In this document: positions 34,794-45,353 of the stretch, one piece after another
Numbering within the stretch: position 1 is the first letter of the stretch
Layout: every line of letters begins with the position of its first letter
From: CAZMXS01 sp964570325
GTDB lineage: Bacteria > Verrucomicrobiota > Kiritimatiellia > CAIQIC01 > CAZMXS01
NCBI GenBank assembly: GCA_964570325.1
Contig: CAZMXS010000005.1
Span: 57,145 to 121,144, forward strand
DNA length: 64,000 bases
Direction of reading: 5' to 3'
Translations under genes and position numbers: made by a program
Notes under the pieces: model-generated
What the model was told of the DNA's origin: nothing
Databases searched by the model: none
What the model saw: the letters and a program-made list of their open reading frames with translations, nothing else

Positions 34794-34878
34794 CGTACCC
34801 ACGAGCGTGAGCGAGTGGCATCATGGGAGCCGGGCCCAACCGGCGAGATCGTTCCGCTCGCTTACGCTCGCTGGTACG
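34794..34878. repeat. 85-bp inverted-repeat element, copy 1
   Basis: Two 25-nt arms (34794-34818 and 34854-34878) pair with 21 of 25 positions, several mismatches being G-U tolerant in RNA; the loop is 35 nt. A second copy, about 93% identical (five substitutions and a 1-nt indel), lies at 45195-45278. Similarity stops at the outer ends of the arms, so the element is exactly the hairpin. It lies 70 bp after the phosphoesterase stop. It is REP/REPIN- or MITE-like in form; terminator activity is possible. Confidence 0.85.
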
Positions 34879-35003
34879 ACCCCGGGCGCACCTGGCCGGA
34901 CGGGGGCTGTCTTTCAGGCTTCATTTTAGAATTAAAACCGAACAAGGAACTTGATAGCATGATTCCGCCGTAAGCATTATATGTCATCCAGGGGGGCGCA
35001 ATC

Positions 35004-38000
35004 ATGAGCAAGGCCATACCGCTGCTGGGACTGTTTTGGTTTATTGCCAACGCCGCACCGGGCAGCATTATCTATTCCAACGGGTTCAATGAGAGCGCCG
35101 CGCCCAGCGGCTGGGCCGTGGTCCGCAATCCCGGTGAAAACGCCAATCTTTTTTTTGTCTCCAGCGGGGTCAATCCCACCTGTGCGCCTGAAGAGGGCGC
35201 GCGTATGGTGGAGTTCAATGCATACGATTCCGATAGCGGCGAGGAGGTGCGCCTGCTTATGACCAATCCGGTCCCGCTGTCCGGCATGTCCGCGCTGGCG
35301 CTGGATTTCGCCTGGCACCGCGACAGTCAATACCCCTCCTACGTGGATACAATCACCGCGCGCTGGTCCACCAATGGCGCCGCCTGGACAGATTTGGGCA
35401 CCGTGGAACGATACAGCGGCGAAATCAGCGGCTGGATGCGGCCCCGCTTCGATCTTCCGCCCGCGGCGCTGGCGGGCGGCGCGCTTTACATCGGCTTTCT
35501 TTTCCATTCCGGCTGGGGAAACAACTGCCATTTCGACAATGTCCGGCTGATCGGGCCAGACGCCGGTATCGTGTCGGTCACGCCCGCGGTCGGGCCGGTC
35601 GCGGGCGGCAACTCGGTGACCATCGCCGGCATCCAACTCGGCAACGGCGCGGACATCACCAACGTCACCTTGTGCGGTGTGGCCGGCGCAATCCAGTCGC
35701 AATCCGCCACCCAGGTCGTGGTGCAGGCCGGCGCGGCCGGCGGGCCGGCGCTGGGCGACGTGCGGGTGCAATCCGCCAGTTCCGGCACGCTAGTGGCGAC
35801 TAATGCCTACCGCTATGCGGATCCCCTGCTCCAGGTACTCAATGCCGCCGGCGGCCTCGTGACCAACGGCGCGGACGCCGCCACCGCGCATGGAACCGAC
35901 TTCGGCAATGTTCCGGTCGGCGTCAGCACGCCCGCGCCATTGACGCTGACCAACTCCGGCGCGGCGTTGACCATTTCCGGCATCAGCACCAATGGAACCG
36001 GCGCGGCGGCTTTCAGCATCCAGGGTGTGCCCACCCACCTGCCGGCTTTGTCCGGCCAGTCCTTTGAAATCCGCTTTGCGCCGCCAACCCTGGGTGTGTG
36101 GACCGCCGCGGTCAGCCTGGTCAATTCCTCAACCAACACGCCCTACTGGATCAACGTGCGCGGCGGCGGTTATGGCATCACAACCAACAACGGGCCGGCG
36201 ACGGGGGGCAATGAACTCACGCTGTACGGCTTGGATTTCGGCGGCGCGGTGACGGGCGTCACCCTCTGCGGGGTGGCGGCGGAAATCCTCGCGCAGACGG
36301 CAACCTCGGTGACCGTGCGCGCGGCGGGCGGCGGCGCGGGCGCCGGCGCAGCCGTCATCCAGCGCGCCGGCGATGAGATCGTCATTGCACGCGCCTACAC
36401 CTACAATCCCGCGGGACTGATCTTCGGCGCCCCCGGCTGGACCGCCATCAGCAACCTGCCGCAGCCGTTTGGCTACATGGGCATTGCGGTGGTCAGCGGC
36501 GTCATCTACAGCGTGGGCGGTTACACCGGCGACACATCAACCAATCTCTTCCTGCGTTACGATCCGGCGCAGCCGGAAGCCGGCTGGACCGCCCTGACCA
36601 ATCTGCCGGCGCCGCTCAGCGATCAACGCGCGGCCGCCGTCGGCAGCCGCATTTACTCCATCGGCGGCTACGACCCGGATGACAACTACACCAACGGCGT
36701 CTGGTTCTATGACACCGCGAACCCGGCCGCCGGCTGGCAGACCGGCCCCCGCCTGCCCGAACCGCGGGGCGACCACGGCGTCGCAGTCGTGGATGGCCGA
36801 ATCTACGCCGTCGCGGGATACGTGGACTATTTCACGCAACTCGACAGCGTGCTGGCGTTCGATCCCGCGCGCCCGGAAGCCGGCTGGACGGCGGTCAGCA
36901 ACCTGCCGGAGGCTGTGGGGGGCAACGACGCAGCAGCCGTCGGCCAGCATCTCTACAGCATCGGCGGCACGCCCTGGACCAGTAACGCCTGGCGCTATAC
37001 AGTCAACGAACCGCAAGCGGGATGGACTGCGTTGTCCAACCTGCCCGCCGGCTTCTGGTATGCGCCGGCCGTCACCTTGAGCGAGCGGGTGTATGCGCTG
37101 GGCAGCACGGACGGGAGCCGGGATCTCGCCAACACCTGGTTCATCCGCGACGCGCACCCGGAGGATGGTTGGCAAAGCGGCCCGGAGCTGCCCTGCGCGC
37201 TGGGCGGGCACGGCGCGGCGGTGGTGGCCGGCCAGGCTTTCCTGATCGGCGGCTGGTCGAACCACGCCGCTTACTCGGAACAGTGTTACGCCGGTTATCT
37301 GCGCGCCGGCGTCTATCCTGATGTGGGGCCGCTCGCCGGCAGCAATCTGGTCACCATCGCCGGCCTGGACCTCGGCAACGGCGGCGACATTACCAACGTC
37401 ATGCTGGCCGGCATCCCGGCTGTGATCCTGGCCCAGGAAGGCGGGGAAATCCTCGTGCGCGCGGGCGCCGCGGGAGCGCCGACCAGCGGGGCGGTCGTGG
37501 TGCAATCGCTGAGTCATGGAACCACCATCCGCGCGGACGCCTACGCCTATTGTCTGCCCGGCTTCCGGCTCCTGGGCACCAACCGGGTCGAAATGACCAA
37601 CGGCGAGCCGGCCAGCCTGGCGCTGGGCACCGATTTCGCCACGCTGTTTTTGGGGGACACGCCCGTCCACACACTCACCATCACGAATTCACAGGCGCCG
37701 GTGGTGATCAGCGGCGTGACCACGGATGGCGCGGGCGCGGCGGCCTTCCAGTTGACGGCGCCCGGCCAGGTCAATTTTGACGAAGCGGCCCCGCTGACAA
37801 TCCGGTTCGCGCCGCCGGCGCCGGGACTCTTCACCGCCCGGGTGACCATTACCCACAGCGCCAGCAACTCACCGTTTGTGTTCGACATCGCCGGGCGGGC
37901 CATCGCGTTGTCGGCAACCAACGGCCCGGCGGCCGGCGGCAATGTCATCGTGCTGACCGGAGCGGACCTCGACAGCGTCACCAACCTGCTGCTCTGCGGC

Positions 38001-41000
38001 CAGCCGGCCGCGATCATATCGCAAAGCGCAACGCAACTGGTGCTGATCGCCGCGCCCGGCGGCGCCGGGACCGGCGCGGTCGAAGTGCAGTCGAGCGCCT
38101 GGGGCACACTGGTCTTCAGCGGGCGTTACACCTACAATCCGCCGGGCGCAATCTTCGGCCAACTCGTCGGCTGGACCCGGTTCGCCACCAATCTGCCGAC
38201 CGTGCTGGGCAACCACGCCGCTGTCGTGACCGGCAACCGGCTCTTTGTAGTGGGGGGCAACAGCGGTTCGATCATCAGCATGGTTCGCTGGCTCGACCTC
38301 ACCAATGTGGCCGCCGGGTGGCAGACGGCCACCGCCCTGCCGGCGCCACGCGAAAATCTGCGCGCGGTGGCGGCCAGCGGAGGCTTGTACGCGGCCGGCG
38401 GTTATTATTCGACCTCCGCGCGCGGGGAGGTTTACCGGCTGGCACTGACCAACGTCGGCGGCAGTTGGACCTCTGTCAGCAACCTTCCCGTTCGTTACGG
38501 CTGCGGTCTGGCCGGCATGGACACGCGGCTGTATGCCTATGGCGGGTATGGAACCGCCGCACGGTGGGATTGCCTGGCCTACGACATCCTGCATCCGGAA
38601 CGCGGTTGGAGCAACAGCGTGTATCTGCCGGTCGGGCTGTATTTCATGGGCGCCGCGGCGTTGGACAGCCGGCTGTTCTCCTTGGGTGGAATCGAGAATG
38701 GCGCGGCGTCCAATCGCGCTCTCGCGTTCGACACGTGCGCACCGGCCGCAGGCTGGATTGCGCTCAGCAACCTGCCGGTGCGAGCGGCGCGTGGCATGGC
38801 GGCGGCCTTGCACGATGAACTATATTTCATCGGCGGCGAAGACAATCTCTATAACGAGCTGGGCACCGTCTACCGTTACCGGCCGGACCTGCCGGCGGCG
38901 GGCTGGGGGGTGGCGAGCAATTTGCCGGTCTTGCGGCGCGACGCGGCGGCCGTGACCTGGAATGACAACATCTATATCATCGGGGGGCACGACGGCACAA
39001 ACTACGTGAATACGATCTGGCAGAGCGTCCACTGGCCCGGCGTTCTACCGGATATCGGCCCAATCACCGGCGGTTATCCGGTCGCAATCGGAGGCTGGCA
39101 TCTGGGCGATGGCGCCGACATCACCAATGTGACGCTCGCGGGGATTCCGGTTCAAGGCATTCTCAGCCAATCATCCACGCAAGTGGTGGTCCTGGCCGGC
39201 GCCGTCGAGGTGGAAACCACCGGCGCGGTGGTGGTGCAATCCACGCATTACGGCGTCACCATCAAGCCGGATGCGTTCACCTATGCCCGGCCGCAGCTCA
39301 ACGCCCGGGGCACCAATGGCGCGGAACTCGCCCATGACGCGGCGCCCAGCCTGGAGGCGGGCACCGATTTCGGCGGGCGGCCGGTGGGCGCTTGGGAAAC
39401 GCGGTTGTTCGCGCTGACCAATTCCGGCGCGGACGTGGTCATCTCCGGCGTCAGCACCGACGGCGCAGGCGCGACGGCATTCGCCGTCAGCCCGCTGCCC
39501 AGCGGCCTGGCCGCGCGCAGTGGAACCGGCTTTTCCATCACCTTTAACCCGCCGGCGGCCGGCGTTTTCACGGCGGCGCTCGTACTGGCCAACAGCTCCT
39601 CGAACAATCCCTATGTCATCCACCTGCGCGGCCTCGGCGCCGTCGCGAGCACCAACCGCGGGCCGGCCGACGGCGGCAACCTGCTAACGTATTCCGGCCC
39701 CGAACTCGGGAACGGCAGCGACATCACCAATGTGACATTGTGCGGCTTCGCGGCGGAAATTGTCAGTCAGACCGCCACGAGCGTCACAGTCCGCGCGGGC
39801 GCAGGAGAATGGCGCTCGGGCGACGTGGTCATTGAGTCCGCCTCCGGCGGCCGGCTCATTTTGTATCAAGCGTATGCCTACCGCCCGAAAGGCTACATCT
39901 TCGGTTCGCTCCAGGGCTGGACGGCGCTGACTAATCTGCCGCTGGCGCTGCAAGGCCACTGCGGCGCGGCCGTGAGCGGCCGGCTGTATTGCGTTGGCGG
40001 CTATGGCGCCAGCCAGGGCCGGCGCGAGGTGTATAGCTACGATCCCGCCCAGCCGAGCCTGGGCTGGCAGGCCGGCACCAATCTGCCGGATGCACGCTAC
40101 AGCCAGGCAGGCGCCGCGGTCGGCGGCCGGTTATGCGTGGCGGGCGGACGCCTGTACAGCGCCTACTACGCGGATGCCTGGCAACTCGGCGCGGACCCGG
40201 CCACCAACTGGCTCACCCTGCCCAGTCTGCCGGAATACCGCGCTTACGGAGCCGGCGCCGCGCTGGATGACCGCTGGTTCTACATGCTCAGCGGGTTGAA
40301 CAACGGCGGCTATTCGACAACGGCGGTCATCCGCCTGGACCTGCTCAACACCAACCTGGGCTGGCAAACCGCGCCGAACCTGCCTGTCGCGCTGCCGTAT
40401 CTCGCCGCCGCGCAGTTGTACGGGCGCGTGTTCGCGCTGGGCGGCGGCTCAACCAACCTCGTCCTGGCGCTGGACGCCCGGCGTCCGGACCTCGGCTGGC
40501 AGGCTTATTCCAACCTCCCGCTGACGCAGTTGAACTACCCCGCCGCGGCGGCGATAAATGGACGGATATACGTGCTCGGCGGCTATGACTACGGCGCGGC
40601 CACCAGCGCCGTGTGGTCGCTCGATATCGCCGCGCCCGCCGCGAACTGGCGGCGCGAGCCGGTCAATCTGCCGGTCTCGGTCTACCAGCACGCCGCGGTG
40701 GCGTTGGACAATCAGTTGTATTGGTTCGGCGGCGTGGGCGGCACGGCCCTGGGCACGGAGTTCTATCGCGCGGCATTTGGCTCCGGCATCACGCCCGAAA
40801 CCGGTCCGCTGAGCGGCGGAAACACGGTGACCATCACGGGCAGCCATCTGACGGATGGCGATGTGACCAATGTGACGCTGTGCGGCATCGCGGCGACGGT
40901 CGTCAGCCAGAACGAGACGCAGGTGGTGGTTACCGCCGGCGCCAGCGGCAGTCCCGGCGCGGGCGATGTCCGCGTATACTCCGTCAGCCGCGGCGAAACG

Positions 41001-44000
41001 GTCAAGAGCAACGCTTACACCTACACCCCGCCGGAACTGCGGGTGCTGGGAACCAACGGCGCGACCATCGTCAACGATGACCCGCCGGCGCTTGCGCCAG
41101 GGACCGACTATGGCGGCCTGCTGTCCGACGCATCGCTGACCCATGTCTTCCGGCTGACCAATTCCGGCAGCGCGCTCGCGATCTCCGGCGTGACCACCAG
41201 CGGGCCGCATGCAGCCGCCTTCCGCGTCGTCAGTTGGCCGGCGGTCGTGGACGGCTTGAGCGCATCCAGCCTGGTTGTGCGCTTTCAGCCGGCGGCCGTC
41301 GGCGTACACACGGCGCGCCTGACGATCGCCAACAATTCGACCAACGCGCCGTTCCAACTGAACGTGACCGGCCGCGGTTTCGTGTTGAGCACTAACAATG
41401 GGCCGCAAGCCGGCGGCGATCTGCTGACCATTATCGGAGTGGACCTGACCGACGGCTCGCCCGCGGATGTCACCAATGTGACGCTCTGCGGGGTCGCGGC
41501 GGAGGTGATCAGCCAGAGCGCGACCCAGTTGGTGGTGCGCGCGGGCCCGGGCGGGGTGGAAACCGGCGCGATCGTGATCCAGACCGTCAGCCGCGGCGAA
41601 CTGGTGTTCGCTAACGGCTACACCTACAACCCGCGCGGCTGGCTGTTCGGCCGTCTGCTGGATTGGAGCACCAATATCGTGGTCAGCCTGCCCAAGCGCA
41701 CGCGCTACGCGGCGGGCGCAACAATTGGCAATCGGCTGTATGTGGCCGGCGGCGCGGTGGACGGGATGACCACCAACGCCGTCTACCTCTATGACCTGAC
41801 CAACGCCGCCGCGGGCTGGCAATTGCTGGCCCCGCTGCCCTCCAACCGGATGGCGCTGGGGCTGGCCGCCGCCGGCCGGCATCTGGCGGCGTTTGGGGGC
41901 GTGGATAGTTTCAGCTACAATTCGCGCGCGCAGGCCTGGATTTTTGACACGGAGAATCCCGCCGGCGGCTGGACCGCGATCAGCAACCTGCCGATCGCGG
42001 GCTACAGCATGGCGGCAGCCGGCAGCGGCGGGCGCGCCTATTGCTTCGGCGGGAATACGACCAATGTCTATAGCACCGATCCGACCCGGCCCGAGCAGGG
42101 CTGGCGGCTGGAAACCACGTTGCCGAATCCCAATTACCTGCGGGAAGCCGGTTGCGCCGTGGACCGCGGCCGAATCTACCTGGTCGGCGGTTATGACGGC
42201 ACCGGCTACCTACGCCTCACCCGCGTTTGGAACGCGCTGAATCCGGCCGCCGGCTGGATCACCACCAGCAACCTCCCTTATACCGTGAGCGGCGGCCGCG
42301 CCATGCCGTTGAACGGCCGGATTTATTACGTCGGCTATTCGTTCAGCGGTCAATACGATCCCCAGCGGCCGGACCTCGGCTGGGGCGAGGAGACCAATAT
42401 CTACCCGTACCAGGTGACCGAATTCGTCGGCCTGGCAGCGGGCGACCGGCTCTACGTCATTGGCGGTTATGATCAGAATTACCGTTCCAACGTGGCGGTC
42501 GGCGTTTTCGCCACGGGCGTCAGCCCGGCCTACGACGCGGTCAGCGGCGGCGCAACCGTTACGCTGGCCGGCGCGTATCTCGGCAACGGCGGAGACATCA
42601 CCAACGTGACGCTGGCCGGCATCCCGGTCCAAAGCATCGTCCGCCAGTTCGCGACGCAGGTGGTCGTAATCGCCGGCGCCGCGCCCGCCCCAACCGCCGG
42701 CGCGGCCTGCGTCTGGTCCACGAGTCATGGTTTCACCGAGCGCGCCGAGGCCTTTACCTACATCTACCCGCAATTCACCATTTTTGCGGCCAATCGAACC
42801 GAACTGACCAACGGCGCGCCGGCCAATCGCGAACAGGGCACGGACTTCGGCGGGCGGACGATCGGCTCGACTTCGATCGCGGCCTTCATGCTCACGAACG
42901 GCAACGCGGCTCTGCCTTTGAACGGATACACGCTGGAAGGCGCGGGGGCCGCCATGTTCGGCGTAAGCGGCGCGCTGTCCAATAACCTGCCGCCTTACAC
43001 CAGCACGACGTTCCAGATTAGCTACACTCCAACCGTGATCGGCGTCCATACCGCCGCGCTGCTGATCGCGCACGGCTCGACCGGCGCGCCCTATCGCATT
43101 TATTTGCGCGGCGAAGCCTACTGGTTCTCCACCAACAACGGGCCGGCCGCGGGCGGATACATCGTCACAATCAGTGGCGTCGCGCTGGGCGACGGAACCA
43201 ATCTTACGAATGTGTCGGTATGTGGGATCGCGGCAACAATTGTCACTCAATCCGCCGGTTCGGCGACCGTGCAACTGGGCGCCAGCGGCGAAGGCCGCGC
43301 CGGCGATGTCGTGTTCCAGTTCAACGGCGCGGAAGAGCAGCGCGTGCTGAGCGCATGGCGCTACAACGCGCCGGGGTATCTCTACGGTCCGTTCCTCGGC
43401 TGGACACCCATCGCCACGCTGCCGCGCGCGCGCGCCTACACCGCGGCGGCGGCCTGGGGCGATCGGATTCTTTCGATTGGCGGGTATGCCCCGGGAGACC
43501 GGCAGTCCAATGTGTATGAATTGGTCACCACCAATCTCGCCGGCGGCTGGCGGGAAGTCCGTCCGCTGCCCGGCCGCCTCTATGACCATGCCGCGGCCGC
43601 CGCCGCGGGACAGGCCTGGGTCAGCGCGGGATTCGATTATGATTTTGGCGATGAGGTGACCAACGTGCGCGTGCGGGCCATGACCACGCCCGACGGCGTT
43701 TGGACGGAAACGCGCGGTCTGCCTTGCACCTTGCAGACGCATGCCTGCGTGGTCTGGAGCAACTGGCTGTATGTGCTGGGCGGCGCCACCAACAGCGAAT
43801 CGAGCGCCGAGGTCTGGCTGCTCGACACCACCAATCCGGCCGCCGGCTGGATGGCCGTCAGCAACCTGCCCGCGCCACGCCAGAGCCTCGCGGCGGCGGT
43901 TGCCGGCGATCGCATCTATGCCATTGCGGGTTACGGCAACAGTCCGACCAGCTCCGTGTTCGAATACCGACCCGGCCAGCCGAACGCCGGCTGGACCGTG

Positions 44001-45146
44001 GTCGCCGACCTGCCGGCTCCCCGCTTTGGCTTGACGGCAGCGGCGATGAACGAGCGGCTGGTGCTGGCGCTCGGCGGCTATCAGTACGCCGGATCGCGCC
44101 GCGCGGAAATGTATGCGTATGACCCGCTTGATCGGGTCTCCGGCTGGCGGCAGATCGGGACCACGCCGACCAATGTCGGATATGCCGCGCTCGCGCGCGT
44201 CGGCAACGATCTGTATCACATCGGCGGCTACATGCTCTATTACACCAACGGCGTCTGGCAGGGTCGGTTCGGCCCCGGTGTCGCGCCGACGGCAGGCGAG
44301 CTGGCGGGCGGCTATCCGGTCATCCTCAGCGGGGACCATCTGGGCGCGGGCGATGTCACCAACATCACGCTGGCCGGCGTCCCAGTCCAGAGCATTATCA
44401 GCCAGAACGCCACCCAGATCGTAGTGGTTGCGGGCGCGGCGGGCGCGCCCGGCCCCGGCGATGTCGTTGTCGAATCGCCCAGCCACGGCCGGACGATCCT
44501 GAGCAACGGGTTTGCGTATGCCAGTGCGGCGACCTATCGGCTGATCGCCGGCGCCGGCCCGAACGGCAATGTGGCACCGGCGGAGACCAACGTGTCGGGC
44601 GGCCAGGACGCGGTGTTCACGTTGACGCCCGCCGCTTACTACCATTTGGCCGCTGTGCTGACCAACGGCGGACCGGCCGGCGGCGGCTGGGGCGCTGGCG
44701 TCGTGGTATATGTCTGGAGCAACGTCACGGCCACCGGCGCGTTGTGGGCCACATTCGCGGAGAATCTCACACCGATCTACCGCGTCCCGGAATTTTGGCT
44801 GGCGCGTTATGGCTGGACCAACGAGTTCGGGTCAGCGGAGACCAACGACGCCGATGGCGACCGCGTCCTGACCTGGCGCGAGTACTACGCCGACACGGAT
44901 CCAACCAACGCGCAGTCATACTTCAGCATCACCCAACTGCTGTATAACGCGGCCGCCACGATCAACATCCCCTGCTCCACCACGCGCATCTACTCGCTCG
45001 AACGCACCGCCGACATCGCGCGCGAACCGTGGAGCGGCGTCGCGGGCCAGACCAACATCCCCGGCGCGCCGGCAGGCACGCTGCTCCTGATGGACACCAA
45101 CGGCGGACACGCGCGCGGCTACCGCGTGGATGTACGGTTGCCGTGA
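35004..45146 (+). CDS. Giant exported IPT/TIG-Kelch super-repeat protein
   Basis: A 3,380-residue secreted protein. Signal peptide MSKAIPLLGLFWFIANA, then a MAM/choice-of-anchor-J-like domain (about 20-186; YSNGFNESAAPSGWAVV). Five super-repeats of about 580 residues follow, each with an IPT/TIG domain (GGNSVTIAG, DITNVTLCGV), a HYDIN/choice-of-anchor-D-like domain (GTDFG, ISGVTTDGAGAAAF, IRFAPP), a second IPT domain (TNNGPAxGGN) ending in GW(T/S), and a six-blade-type Kelch propeller (IYxxGGY, AGWxxxSNLP). A last IPT (about 3091-3176) and a 204-residue C-terminal module (DADGDRVLTWREYY, ending YRVDVRLP) close it. IPT and Kelch folds usually bind proteins or sugars, so an adhesin or matrix role is likely but unproven. 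Confidence 0.92.
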   Translation: MSKAIPLLGLFWFIANAAPGSIIYSNGFNESAAPSGWAVVRNPGENANLFFVSSGVNPTCAPEEGARMVEFNAYDSDSGEEVRLLMTNPVPLSGMSALALDFAWHRDSQYPSYVDTITARWSTNGAAWTDLGTVERYSGEISGWMRPRFDLPPAALAGGALYIGFLFHSGWGNNCHFDNVRLIGPDAGIVSVTPAVGPVAGGNSVTIAGIQLGNGADITNVTLCGVAGAIQSQSATQVVVQAGAAGGPALGDVRVQSASSGTLVATNAYRYADPLLQVLNAAGGLVTNGADAATAHGTDFGNVPVGVSTPAPLTLTNSGAALTISGISTNGTGAAAFSIQGVPTHLPALSGQSFEIRFAPPTLGVWTAAVSLVNSSTNTPYWINVRGGGYGITTNNGPATGGNELTLYGLDFGGAVTGVTLCGVAAEILAQTATSVTVRAAGGGAGAGAAVIQRAGDEIVIARAYTYNPAGLIFGAPGWTAISNLPQPFGYMGIAVVSGVIYSVGGYTGDTSTNLFLRYDPAQPEAGWTALTNLPAPLSDQRAAAVGSRIYSIGGYDPDDNYTNGVWFYDTANPAAGWQTGPRLPEPRGDHGVAVVDGRIYAVAGYVDYFTQLDSVLAFDPARPEAGWTAVSNLPEAVGGNDAAAVGQHLYSIGGTPWTSNAWRYTVNEPQAGWTALSNLPAGFWYAPAVTLSERVYALGSTDGSRDLANTWFIRDAHPEDGWQSGPELPCALGGHGAAVVAGQAFLIGGWSNHAAYSEQCYAGYLRAGVYPDVGPLAGSNLVTIAGLDLGNGGDITNVMLAGIPAVILAQEGGEILVRAGAAGAPTSGAVVVQSLSHGTTIRADAYAYCLPGFRLLGTNRVEMTNGEPASLALGTDFATLFLGDTPVHTLTITNSQAPVVISGVTTDGAGAAAFQLTAPGQVNFDEAAPLTIRFAPPAPGLFTARVTITHSASNSPFVFDIAGRAIALSATNGPAAGGNVIVLTGADLDSVTNLLLCGQPAAIISQSATQLVLIAAPGGAGTGAVEVQSSAWGTLVFSGRYTYNPPGAIFGQLVGWTRFATNLPTVLGNHAAVVTGNRLFVVGGNSGSIISMVRWLDLTNVAAGWQTATALPAPRENLRAVAASGGLYAAGGYYSTSARGEVYRLALTNVGGSWTSVSNLPVRYGCGLAGMDTRLYAYGGYGTAARWDCLAYDILHPERGWSNSVYLPVGLYFMGAAALDSRLFSLGGIENGAASNRALAFDTCAPAAGWIALSNLPVRAARGMAAALHDELYFIGGEDNLYNELGTVYRYRPDLPAAGWGVASNLPVLRRDAAAVTWNDNIYIIGGHDGTNYVNTIWQSVHWPGVLPDIGPITGGYPVAIGGWHLGDGADITNVTLAGIPVQGILSQSSTQVVVLAGAVEVETTGAVVVQSTHYGVTIKPDAFTYARPQLNARGTNGAELAHDAAPSLEAGTDFGGRPVGAWETRLFALTNSGADVVISGVSTDGAGATAFAVSPLPSGLAARSGTGFSITFNPPAAGVFTAALVLANSSSNNPYVIHLRGLGAVASTNRGPADGGNLLTYSGPELGNGSDITNVTLCGFAAEIVSQTATSVTVRAGAGEWRSGDVVIESASGGRLILYQAYAYRPKGYIFGSLQGWTALTNLPLALQGHCGAAVSGRLYCVGGYGASQGRREVYSYDPAQPSLGWQAGTNLPDARYSQAGAAVGGRLCVAGGRLYSAYYADAWQLGADPATNWLTLPSLPEYRAYGAGAALDDRWFYMLSGLNNGGYSTTAVIRLDLLNTNLGWQTAPNLPVALPYLAAAQLYGRVFALGGGSTNLVLALDARRPDLGWQAYSNLPLTQLNYPAAAAINGRIYVLGGYDYGAATSAVWSLDIAAPAANWRREPVNLPVSVYQHAAVALDNQLYWFGGVGGTALGTEFYRAAFGSGITPETGPLSGGNTVTITGSHLTDGDVTNVTLCGIAATVVSQNETQVVVTAGASGSPGAGDVRVYSVSRGETVKSNAYTYTPPELRVLGTNGATIVNDDPPALAPGTDYGGLLSDASLTHVFRLTNSGSALAISGVTTSGPHAAAFRVVSWPAVVDGLSASSLVVRFQPAAVGVHTARLTIANNSTNAPFQLNVTGRGFVLSTNNGPQAGGDLLTIIGVDLTDGSPADVTNVTLCGVAAEVISQSATQLVVRAGPGGVETGAIVIQTVSRGELVFANGYTYNPRGWLFGRLLDWSTNIVVSLPKRTRYAAGATIGNRLYVAGGAVDGMTTNAVYLYDLTNAAAGWQLLAPLPSNRMALGLAAAGRHLAAFGGVDSFSYNSRAQAWIFDTENPAGGWTAISNLPIAGYSMAAAGSGGRAYCFGGNTTNVYSTDPTRPEQGWRLETTLPNPNYLREAGCAVDRGRIYLVGGYDGTGYLRLTRVWNALNPAAGWITTSNLPYTVSGGRAMPLNGRIYYVGYSFSGQYDPQRPDLGWGEETNIYPYQVTEFVGLAAGDRLYVIGGYDQNYRSNVAVGVFATGVSPAYDAVSGGATVTLAGAYLGNGGDITNVTLAGIPVQSIVRQFATQVVVIAGAAPAPTAGAACVWSTSHGFTERAEAFTYIYPQFTIFAANRTELTNGAPANREQGTDFGGRTIGSTSIAAFMLTNGNAALPLNGYTLEGAGAAMFGVSGALSNNLPPYTSTTFQISYTPTVIGVHTAALLIAHGSTGAPYRIYLRGEAYWFSTNNGPAAGGYIVTISGVALGDGTNLTNVSVCGIAATIVTQSAGSATVQLGASGEGRAGDVVFQFNGAEEQRVLSAWRYNAPGYLYGPFLGWTPIATLPRARAYTAAAAWGDRILSIGGYAPGDRQSNVYELVTTNLAGGWREVRPLPGRLYDHAAAAAAGQAWVSAGFDYDFGDEVTNVRVRAMTTPDGVWTETRGLPCTLQTHACVVWSNWLYVLGGATNSESSAEVWLLDTTNPAAGWMAVSNLPAPRQSLAAAVAGDRIYAIAGYGNSPTSSVFEYRPGQPNAGWTVVADLPAPRFGLTAAAMNERLVLALGGYQYAGSRRAEMYAYDPLDRVSGWRQIGTTPTNVGYAALARVGNDLYHIGGYMLYYTNGVWQGRFGPGVAPTAGELAGGYPVILSGDHLGAGDVTNITLAGVPVQSIISQNATQIVVVAGAAGAPGPGDVVVESPSHGRTILSNGFAYASAATYRLIAGAGPNGNVAPAETNVSGGQDAVFTLTPAAYYHLAAVLTNGGPAGGGWGAGVVVYVWSNVTATGALWATFAENLTPIYRVPEFWLARYGWTNEFGSAETNDADGDRVLTWREYYADTDPTNAQSYFSITQLLYNAAATINIPCSTTRIYSLERTADIAREPWSGVAGQTNIPGAPAGTLLLMDTNGGHARGYRVDVRLP
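35564..44276 (+). repeat. Five tandem super-repeats of about 1.74 kb within the IPT-Kelch gene
   Basis: Unit starts, marked by the motif G-[IV]-x-P-x(2,3)-G-x-[LIV]-x-GG, lie near 35564, 37306, 39039, 40785 and 42517; the closing half unit starts near 44277. Spacings are 1.73-1.76 kb. The domain order is identical in all five. DNA identity looks low, so the repeats are old. Confidence 0.85.
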
Positions 45147-45194
45147 TCCGCGCCGCATCCGCGAACATGAGCCAGCGGAGTACTCCACCACCCG

Positions 45195-45278
45195 CGTACC
45201 CACGAGCGTGAGCGAGTGGCCGCATGGGAGCTGGGCCAACCGGCGGGATCGTTCCGCTCGCTTACGCTCGCGGGTACG
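45195..45278. repeat. 85-bp inverted-repeat element, copy 2
   Basis: The arms 45195-45219 and 45254-45278 pair at 22 of 25 positions. The element lies 48 bp after the stop of the IPT-Kelch gene and 75 bp before the phosphatidyltransferase start. It is the same element as 34794-34878 and in the same orientation, so the two copies bracket the giant gene. Confidence 0.85.
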
Positions 45279-45353
45279 GATCTGGGCTGCTTGGGAAATC
45301 CCGTTTTTTTCATTGCTGAACGGGGGCGCGGTGTGGATCATCTCCCGCCTGTC

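Noticed and set aside
34647..34973. Short plus-strand frames running through the 85-bp elements (also 45130-45357)
   Set aside because: Their apparent similarity to each other comes only from the repeated element; frames and flanks differ.
42210..44645. 811-codon minus-strand frame inside the IPT-Kelch giant
   Set aside because: Mirror frame of the repetitive gene; its composition is typical of antisense GC-rich coding and no Shine-Dalgarno fits.
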